Shown here piece by piece: positions 56,045 through 64,000 of a stretch of 64,000 bases of DNA (positions are counted from its first letter, which is position 1; the number at the start of each line of letters is the position of its first letter). A model generated the notes under the pieces. It was given only the letters and a program-made list of their open reading frames with translations, had not been told where the DNA came from and made no database searches. Source of the stretch: Deuterostichococcus epilithicus (taxonomy: Eukaryota; Chlorophyta; Trebouxiophyceae; Prasiolales; Stichococcaceae); contig JAVTLE010000007.1 in the NCBI GenBank assembly GCA_033439295.1, positions 1,922,001-1,986,000 of the forward strand, written 5' to 3'. The translations under genes and the position numbers were made by a program.

Positions 56045-57328
56045 TCAGTCCTCCTCCACAAGCGTGCGCTCCTGCCGCCGCCACTCGCCGATGCCGCCCT
56101 TCACCACCCGCACATCCTCATAGCCGTTCAGGAACAGCTCGTAGGCCGCCATTAGCGACCTGTCGGGGTCTCGAAAACAGTCTCAGAAAACGACATCGGG
56201 CGCAATTGCAGGTGCGCGGCAATGCCGGTGGACGTTTGTCTGGGAACTGCTGTTTTGTGTTGTGACTCAGGAGAGGAAGCATGTAGTTGCGGCACCATCG
56301 ATGTCACCTGGTCTGGTAGCCGTGCGGCGACGGGCCGTACTCCTCAAGGTGGCCACCCAGGTTGCACGCCAGCACCACGCCCTTCCTTGGGTCCGACACC
56401 TCCATGATTTCGTGCACGAACTCCGGGTTGGGCTCTGCATGACCAGGGACAGCAGCAATTCGGGGATTGTCGACGGAAAGTGACGAGCACACATGACACC
56501 GATAGCAGATGTGTGCTCGCTTCACCTGTCCCCACCACGCCAAAGAAAGTGAACATGAAGCGCCTGCAAGACCAGAACTGGCGGGTCTCAGAGATGCGGA
56601 CGATCACCGATGGACCGCCACCTTGGGCGCATTCCAGCAGTTTTCAACCTGAACTGCAGACATTGCAAGCATGGTCAAACCTTGCAAACTTCCAGAGGTT
56701 CCAGCCCTCGATCCAGCGGTAGTACTGCACATTGACGGAACCCTCGATGTGCCTACGATGCAGTGAGCAGTAACCTGGATTGCTTGCCTCTGTCCAGGAT
56801 ACCACAGCTAGGCGACACTTCTGCGGCGTTGCGAACAGTCCTGCAGGAGAAGACGTGACCCTATCGTGACCCACCCAGACTGGTACTCCTTTGCAGGGCG
56901 CACGTCGATGATGGCCAACCCTTTCTCCCGTGCAAACGCCACCTCTTGCGGCGCCACGAACCTGACCTGCAACCCTCAAAGATGCCGATATCAGCTCACC
57001 AGCTGTGGATACGTACTAGACAGACTAGGTGCACAATCGCCTAAATTCACTGGCACCGCCGCACCTCCTTCTCCTTCAGTTGATTGGAGATGATCTGCGC
57101 AGTTTGCAATGCGCACATTGATGCCTGCCTGATGATCAGCACATGTAGGGAGTGCATGGAAGGCTGAAAGGTTCTAATGCCAAGCAATTTAAATATAGAC
57201 GACGACATTCAACACCCACCCCCCAGCCGCCCCGGCTTGTTGGCCTGTAGGCTTTGCCCGTCTCCGGGTCAAGAACGTCCAGGCCAGTCGGCCCGGTACG
57301 CAGTGCTGCGCATGACTTCAAGGCACGC
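56045..57328 (-). CDS. Rhodanese-domain (sulfurtransferase-like) protein, probably plastid; 5' exon not located
   Basis: Single rhodanese-fold protein resembling plant thylakoid/stroma STR14-like sequences. Exons in frame: 57328-57220, 57124-57065, 56966-56875, 56752-56681, 56563-56526, 56434-56308, 56159-56045 (TGA). Text: GLDVLDPETGKAYRP near the N-terminus, then ISNQLKEKEVRFVAPQEVA, REKGLAIIDVRPAKEYQSG and HIEGSVNVQYYRW (the rhodanese entry), then RFMFTFFGVVGTEPNPEF, then VVLACNLGG, then MAAYELFLNGYEDVRVVKGG and IGEWRR. The catalytic loop reads ACNLGG, so the usual active-site Cys is present but the loop is not the canonical CxxGxR. Sulfur-transfer activity is therefore uncertain. An ATG at 57419 is near but its exon does not join in phase, so the start codon is unresolved. 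Confidence 0.85.
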
Positions 57329-57419
57329 CTGCGGCTATGGGGAACCCATGCGCAGTGAGCAATGGTGCACGCTCTTCTGCAACCTGCAGCTTTGAGATGC
57401 GGCGAGGCCGGCCGCACAT

Positions 57420-58075
57420 GGCAGAAAGGGGGCCACTGCCTGGGACAAAGCGCATTCGCCGCCGCACATGCACGTCTGTCGCACTGACCACGTCCTGATC
57501 AGGATCTTGACAGGCGATAACTCCTAGCTCCTCACCTGTGCACTGGTGATGATGTCCTGGCGCCAGCTGTGAGCAGCTTGCTGCATGCTGTCCGCCTATG
57601 GCCAGGTAACAAGCACAGGGACTGACCCGACAAGGACTGCACGTTCATGGCGGGCTATGCGGTGAGCAGGCAGTGATTAGAGTGTCGCTGCACTAGGCTT
57701 TGACACGTCAAATGATCCACTGGAAAGGCGTCGAATGTGCTCAAACACGCAAGGTGGCGTCGCTGCTGTTTCGGTGGATGTGACACTCGCTCCCAGAAAC
57801 AGACTGACCCGGCAGGACGCAGTAAGAGAAGGCCTTACTTCTGGCCCCACAAAAGTATCCTAGATACTTTCTCTGGAAGCACGTGCGTTGGGGGAGATCC
57901 GCCGCCAGGATCTCCAGCTTCCCGCGTCCAATGTTGGAGTTGGTTTGCAGCTTTTGCACGGAACCTAGCCCAGATCCACATTCAAGCTTCAGATTGATAC
58001 AGAGCGTCGGTCCTTGACACTCTCGTATTTCGAGCCTACACAAAACGTCAATTTTTACATAGTCAGCTTCAGGCC
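57420..58075. promoter_or_regulatory. Divergent intergenic region before aspartate-semialdehyde dehydrogenase
   Basis: This should hold the promoters of the rhodanese and ASADH genes, and possibly the missing first rhodanese exon. No other gene is seen. Confidence 0.4.
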
Positions 58076-60904
58076 ATGCAGAGCTGCTGGCAGTGTCGCG
58101 CCCCTGCCCGTCAGTTCGCCGCGCAAAAGCCTGTGCACAGCAGTCAGCTTGCTTCAAGGAGGGTACTTCGGGCCGCGCGGTTACCTGTCACGGCCATGAA
58201 GACCGCCGATGGTCCTTCCCTGGCGATCGTAGGCGTCACAGGCGCCGTGGGTCAGGAGTTCCTTCGGGTGATAGCAGTTTCCGTACCCCTTTGAAGATCC
58301 TGACGCATCTGCTCTGCCGCGCGCTGCAAGTCTGAGCCTGGAGTGCCTGACTAATGTGCGGCTGCCGGCGGGGGTGCAGGTGCTGAAGAACCGGGACTTT
58401 CCCTACAGCTCCATCAAGATGCTCGCGTCTGCCAGGTACAACTCTGTGGCGATCGTGGGCAGCGCATGCGATCCATGCATGCGATCATTCAGTGCTGATG
58501 GACGGGGCCACCCCGCTGCCGCAGGTCAGCTGGCAAGAAAGTGCAATTCGACGGCGAGGAGCACACCATCGAGGAGCTGACAGACGACAGGTGAGCGTAA
58601 ACAAGATACCAGACTGATTGGTATTGGTCGTGTTTCCAGTGCTTCAGAGTGGCAGGCCGCTCGCTGGGCAATGGGCTTTGCGCTGGGCGGGAATGAACAG
58701 GCAGCTTTCCCTGTGGTGCAGCTTTGGCGATGTGCAGCTGGCGCTTTTCAGCGCCGGCGGCTCCATCACCAAGAAGTTCAAGGACGCATGCGAGAAGGCC
58801 GGCTGCACGGTGGGCCCCTGGCATTGCAGCGCTCAGCTGAAGCTACCGCGGCACGGTTCGCACATCGCCATCTGCCGCAGCAGTCGGTGGCCGCCTGCTG
58901 GTGTCGCCGGAACTGGCCCTGCGCGTGCACCGCTGCGTCGAGGGTCTCCACCATCGAACCTTCGACATGCTGCAATACGATGGAAACTCAGATGCTCAGC
59001 GGCCCCCACACCTTGACGGATAACGCCGCCATCCCGTCCGCCCGCAGATCGTGGACAACAGCTCGGCGTACCGCATGACGGAGGGCGTGCCGCTGGTCAT
59101 CCCGGAGGTCAATCCGGAGGCGGCGGCCGCCGTGAAGCTGGGCCAGGGCGGCATCATCGCCAACCCCAACTGCTCCACCATCATCGCGCTTATGGCTGTC
59201 ACGCCGCTGCACCGCGCCGTTGGCGTCAAGCGGATGGTCGTGTCCACCTACCAGGTGCGAGCGTGCAGCGCTGCTTCCGGTGCCCTGTGGTGTCGAGGCC
59301 ATATGGCCGGGCCATGTCGTGTGTTGCCCGAGGTGTCCAAGGCAGGGCAAATCCAGATCCGACGCGTGTCCATGCTCCGGTGCTGTGCATCCACAAGCAT
59401 CCTCCTGCTTGACTTTCACCAGTCGCAGGACATCAGGTTACGCCTTGCAGTGACGAAGTTGCATGGCATGCCCAAACGATGGCGTGAAAGATGGCGTAGA
59501 CGACGGCGTGCACGGTGCCCGCAGGCAGCCAGCGGGGCGGGGCAAGCGGCGATGGACGAGTTGGAGCTGCAGACGCAGGAGGCGCTTGATGGAAAGGAGG
59601 TCACCAAGAACATCTTCCCCTTCCAGGTGTCGCCCTTCGTCTTGACAAACGCAATGCGCGACTGCCGAAGCCTTTGGACCTATGCAACCGTGCTTTGACT
59701 GCATCCCGGATCCTGAGCCGGCGCGGTGCGCCTGTCCTGATATCGCTCTCAGCAGGCATCGGATCGGCGCAACAGCGACCCGTCGTGGCACTCGGGTTAC
59801 CACACTGGTTCCGGGTTCTGAACTACTGTTCTCGGCCTCTTGTCTGCCGCAGTATGCGTTCAACCTGTTTTCGCACAACTCGCCGATGACGGAGAACGGG
59901 TACAACGAGGAGGAGATGAAGATGGTGAAGGAGACGCGCAAGATCTTGAACGCCCCTGACATGCAGGTGACCTTGCAGGGGCGACCCCGCCGACAGCCCT
60001 GCTTTGCCAGCTGTCACACGTGTTGCGCCCTGGAAAGCGTTAGAAGCAGTGGCTGACTTTGTCAGCCATGTGACGGGGGAAGGAGTTTCAGAGGAGCCTA
60101 AGAGAGGTTTCCATCTCCACCACCTATGCAAGCCTTGCCTGCAATGTGAGAGGGAGACAGCGAATGTCGGGCCAGTGAGCCGGCCAGCGAATCAGCGCCA
60201 GGTGTGTGGCTGCAGATCACTGCGACCTGCATCCGGGTGCCGATCATGCGTGCACACGCGGAGTCCATCAATCTGGAGTTTGAGCGCGAGATCAGCGAGG
60301 CGGAGGCGCTCAAGGTGCTGGGCGACGCCGCCGGCGTGTCCATCATCAACGACCGCTCCGCAAACAGGTGCGGCATCTCAGGCCCCCCGCCCCTCCCCTC
60401 CCCCCTCCCCTCCCCCACGCCCGGAGCATTCCGCTCCGAAATCGCTGCCGGAGGTCGTTCGAAGCATAGAGCGGTGGTCTGAGATGCGCGCCGGTCTCCC
60501 CGAGGGCTGCACCGCTGCCATCATGTGTAAGACTTTGTTGTGTGACGCAGCTCTCATGCAGATATCAACACCTGTATTGCTCAGACTCATCAGGCTCAGA
60601 GCGTTTGGTTTCCCCATGCAGGTTCCCGACGCCACTGGACGCAACCATGCAGGACGACGTGTATGTCGGCCGCGTGCGGCGAGACATCTCGAGGTCCGAC
60701 AACCTGGGCCTCGACCTCTTCGTGTGCGGCGACCAGATCAAGAAGGCAAGTCAAACAAGGTTCACAGGTCGAGCTTATTTACGAGAAAGTTAGACATATG
60801 TCTGTACAAACGTATCAAACTATGCTCAGTTGTACTAAAACACTGAATCGTTTATGCAGGGCGCCGCCCTCAACGCGGTACAGATCGCAGAGTTGCTATT
60901 GTAG
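58076..60904 (+). CDS. asd: Aspartate-semialdehyde dehydrogenase, plastid, 381 aa
   Basis: It converts aspartyl phosphate to aspartate semialdehyde with NADPH, the branch point to lysine, threonine, methionine and isoleucine in the chloroplast. Ten exons sum to 382 codons: 58076-58267, 58380-58435, 58525-58590, 58722-58809, 59048-59254, 59525-59626, 59853-59966, 60216-60367, 60622-60745, 60860-60904. The first 40 residues ([17 protein letters not shown] and on) look like a transit peptide before [19 protein letters not shown], the NADP-binding loop. Then [44 protein letters not shown] with the catalytic cysteine, [41 protein letters not shown] with the active-site histidine, and [20 protein letters not shown]. 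The last intron begins with GC (AAG then GCAAGT). Its promoter region is shared with the rhodanese gene. Confidence 0.96.
60386..60420 (+). repeat. CCCCTCCCCTCC-type pyrimidine tract in an ASADH intron
   Basis: About 35 bases of C and T only, in CCCCTCC units, 20 bases downstream of the donor at 60367. The complementary strand is a run of G tracts. Confidence 0.85.
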
Positions 60905-61502
60905 AGTGAAGTTGCGGCACAAGCGCAACCCCCTGATTTTGCATTATTAGAGATAGAGCGGTGCGGGCGCCGCATCATGCGCATGAGCAGCGAATGGATG
61001 GCCATAGTGCTTGCAGGCTTTTGCAGACTGTGAATCCTGTTCTGACAACCAAGCTACTCTGCGGTGGAGGCCACTCCAAGCAGTGTCTTCGCAACGACGG
61101 AGAGTGCCTTCAACGAAGCAGGCGGGTGAAACTTGACTCCAAGGCAATACAAGCTGACGGACGTTGCCAGCCGCTCAGTGCGACACGGTAGGTAATAATG
61201 CTCGCGGGGTCGAGGTTCAAACATGACCACCAGCCCTGCGCCCTCGCGGCCTCTGGTCACCTTTTGTTGGAAGAGGGTGAAGCTCGCAGTGCGTGTCAGA
61301 ACCTGAGAAGCTGCGTGCGCCGCGTGGCGTGGAGCCGCAGTTGTGAGGCGTGCGGTCAACTGACGTCCTCGTTTTAGGGCAGGTGGCAGTTGCGCTGTTG
61401 AGATCAGGAGCGACCTGGAGGATCTTAACATCATCAGCTAGCAAGGACAATCCGTCAGCGGACCAGCGCCAGCTCGCTGCTGCGGCAGCTGCACTCGGAG
61501 TC
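60905..61502. other. Intergenic region between ASADH and the PGM-family gene
   Basis: Both neighbours are on the plus strand. A 126-codon minus-strand frame spans part of it (61054-61434) but shows no family motif. No gene is supported. Confidence 0.5.
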
Positions 61503-64000
61503 ATGATCCGAATGGGTCTTGCAGCAGTCACCGCGCAGGCGGCACAGCGGGTCGCGGCCACGGCCGTGCCCGCAGCCAGGTGCCAAAGCCTGCACCTCGG
61601 CGCGGCGGCGAAGCAGCAGTCCGGCCCGCTGCCCGACGGCGCCGGCGGGGTGGGCAGCTGCGCGCCCGGCCAGCGCCTGGCCTTCAGGCACGCCCTGCGC
61701 CGAGGCAACACGGTCGCCGCCGCCTTCAGCGACCATCAGCAGCAGCCGGTGGTGGACGGGCCCTCGTCCCGTAGCAACGGCGACCCGGGGGCCACCTCCA
61801 GCACAGCCTTTGGCGGCGGCGATGCCGGCAGCGGCAATGGCACGGCGCAGTCCGCGGAGCAGCTCGAGATCGCGGCGCTGCGGTCAGAGATGGAGGCGCT
61901 GCGGCAGACGGTTGGCACACAGGCGGCTGCCGCGCAGCAGCAGTTCATGAGCATCACGTCGCTCGAGCGCAGATCGCAGGGCGGCGCCGCCCCTGCGTTG
62001 CCGCAGGGCCGCCAGGCGGCAGGTGAGGGGTCCGCTTCTCCACTTGTGAGCCGGTGCTTTCTCCTGCACGTGCAATGCCGGTCGTCGGCGTCGTCTGTGC
62101 GTGGAACAGCGCCAGACGGCACGTCGCGCGAGTGTTTGGGGGAATGCACCTGCCGACAGAGTTTCCGGAGGGTCAGGCGCAGCTTGGCCTTTCGATTGCT
62201 CGGCACTGCCCTTTCTTGTTGTAGGTCAGCTGCAGCACGCAGCATCGTCACTAGCTGGGGCAGATGTGAAGCAGCCCATGTGACCTGGGTCCCTGACCTC
62301 TCACACTGTGCAGGCAGTCAGCACATCTTTTCGTCATCAAACTCGGCGCACCTGAGACTGTGGCGACCTTGCAGGGCAAGTCGGTACGAGGTCCGGCGCA
62401 TGGAACCCCAGCATCCGGCCGTTTGACGCACAGCGCTCTGCAATTGGCGACCGGCGCTATCTGGGTGGCTTTGACGCCCGCTTCCACTCCACAAACGCGT
62501 GCGCTTCTTGTGCTTGCGGCGGTGATGCACTCTTACTGGCCTGCGTATGCGATGTTGAAAGCCTGACTGTCAGCGCGAGCCAGCAGCCACTTGCTCTCCG
62601 CGAGGTCTAGGCGGCCTGCAGGGGCGGTGCACGCACCGCAGACACGACTTGGTTTTCACGAAGGTCACTGTTCGTGCGGTGGCAAGGCAAGCACAAGTTC
62701 CAGCTCGAGATGGGAACGACATCTGTGCAGCCCTCTGACGCTGCTGCTGGCTCCCGCTGTGGATGGCTGATGCTGCCGCGGCGCAACGCCAGGGAACACA
62801 TCGGCGCTGCCGCGCATGTGTACCTGTTCCGCGCCAGCGGATGACAATGAGGTCATCCTGGGATGGACTTGCTGCGATGCAGCGGCCATGCCGGAGGGAC
62901 ACTCAGGGGGCTGTCGCGCGAGATCGTCCTGGCGCCGCCGCAGGTCTCAGAAGGCACACTTCTGTCGCCCTGCAAGCTGGGGGGTGCCGGCTAACCACTG
63001 ACAGAATCCCCCCTCTGCGGGCCTGCAGCGGCGCCACGCCGGAGGACTTCAGGGTGCTGCCGCGCAAGATCATCCTGGTGCGGCACGCGGAGAGCGAGGG
63101 CAACGTTGACAACTTCGCCTACACCTACGTCCCCGACATGCAGGTCCCCCTGGTGAGACTGTGGCTTCCTCGGCGTGCAATGTCCCTCGAGTGCGGAAAC
63201 CTCCCTCCCCTCCCTCCTCTCCCTCCCTCCCTGGTCTCCCTGGTGCACGGGTCCGGCGGTCTGGGCGCCAGTCTCAGCATTGAGCCTGCTGCTCTGAACC
63301 GACCGGCTCGGCAATTCGACTGCCGACGTCAGGCTTCTGGGAATGCGGGTTTGCACCCGCTACACCTGTCCTGGCTGGGCCCCGCTCAGCTGCCGCACCC
63401 TCAGCCTGTTGCCGATACCCTCGCTGCCGCTGCTCCCCTCATGTGCACGGCTGTGTCGCAGCAGCCTCCATCTGACCCCGGCCGCCCGCCTCCACGCGGA
63501 TCCATGACATCCATCAGCCCCTGACATCCATCACGCCCGCACACGCATCAAACCCTGACCTCCTCCCGTCCTGTAAACCTTGCGCACAGACGGAGCGGGG
63601 CAAGGCGCAGGCGCGCAGCGCCGGGCGCAAGATCCGGCGCGTCATGGAGGCGGACCGCGCGCCCTACTCGCTGTTCTTTTACACCTCCCCCTACAAGCGC
63701 TCCAAGCAGACACACGAGGAGATCACCGCCGCGTTCGACTCCAAGCACCTGGTCGGCGCCCAGGAGGAGGTGCAGCTGCGGGAGCAGGTGCGGAAATAAG
63801 TAGGGGGAAACACGGGGCCATTCCATGATCTTACGACACCCTGCCGTTGCTGGCCGTTCCTCTCAAAGCGCCTTCCCCCCGAGATTTCATTCTGAGCCTG
63901 CTGCATTGCCTCCTGGTGTGGTCCTCGCGCGCCAGCTCATGCAGCACGCACGTTGAGGTTGAGCCCCTGCCGCCGCAGGACTTTGGAAACTTCCAGGACA
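61503..64000 (+). CDS. Phosphoglycerate-mutase-family (histidine phosphatase) protein, 3' end outside window
   Basis: The firm part is the phosphatase domain: exons 63029-63152, 63590-63787 and 63979 to the window edge. They read PRKIILVRHAESEGN with the catalytic RH, DMQVPLTERGKAQARSAG, FFYTSPYKRSKQTHEEI, and QLREQDFGNFQD. This matches plant phosphoglycerate-mutase-family proteins of unknown substrate; the usual RHG reads RHA. Upstream, a long first exon (61503-62022) encodes a likely organelle presequence (MIRMGLAAVTAQAAQR) and a coiled-coil stretch (SAEQLEIAALRSEMEALRQT). It joins in phase to 62225-62265. The link from there to 63029 is not proven: an exon around 62330-62385 is possible, and the first part could instead be a separate short gene. 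Confidence 0.72.
63199..63242 (+). repeat. CCCTCCCTCCT-type pyrimidine tract in a PGM-family intron
   Basis: A CCTCCCT-unit tract inside the intron 63153-63589, similar in kind to the one in the ASADH intron. Confidence 0.8.

Noticed and set aside
1-64000. Transposons, retroelements or virus-derived genes
   Set aside because: No reverse transcriptase, integrase, transposase, capsid or long terminal repeat text was seen on either strand.

Overview
This window looks like nuclear DNA of a green alga, most likely a trebouxiophyte (Chlorella/Coccomyxa type). The evidence is high GC, dense short introns, coding text split into exons of about 60-200 nt, and products with plastid and mitochondrial presequences (CURT1, an S1-domain plastid RNA-binding protein, histidyl-tRNA synthetase, aspartate-semialdehyde dehydrogenase). 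There are no bacterial operons, CRISPR arrays, rRNA or tRNA genes, or transposon or virus remains that I can support. Protein names rest on conserved motifs read from spliced translations. Exons were joined by checking that every donor/acceptor pair keeps the reading frame.

Layout: DIS3 exosome ribonuclease, 3' part (+, from the left edge to 3680); coiled-coil protein of unknown function (-, 4204-6345); mitochondrial pyruvate carrier 2 (+, 7123-7635); nitroreductase-family protein (-, 8367-9815); SRRP1-like plastid S1 protein (+, 10404-13652); CURT1 thylakoid-curvature protein (-, 14091-15858); MPS1/TTK spindle-checkpoint kinase with N-terminal TPR (-, 16167-24548); about 2 kb with only a Q-rich open frame; mitochondrial pyruvate dehydrogenase E1 alpha (-, 26622-29359); small basic unknown protein (-, 30203-31164); a very large beta-propeller plus Raf-like kinase gene (+, to 44070); histidyl-tRNA synthetase (-, 44921-49198); aminopeptidase P (+, 49727-55535); rhodanese-domain protein (-, 56045-57328 and beyond); aspartate-semialdehyde dehydrogenase (+, 58076-60904); phosphoglycerate-mutase-family protein, cut by the right edge (+, 61503-64000).

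The genes are mostly unrelated in function, as expected for a nuclear chromosome, although the pyruvate carrier and PDH E1 alpha both serve mitochondrial pyruvate oxidation. Outside the run MPS1-PDHA-unknown, strands alternate, giving repeated divergent pairs with 0.5-0.8 kb between start codons and convergent pairs with 0.4-0.9 kb between stops.

The most notable signals are: an apparent single gene joining a WD40-like propeller to a Raf-like kinase whose DFG motif reads DFN; a high share of GC-AG introns (16 of about 135 inferred); CCCTAAA-like telomeric motifs next to splice sites; and decayed tandem copies of exon edges inside introns of DIS3, histidyl-tRNA synthetase and aminopeptidase P.
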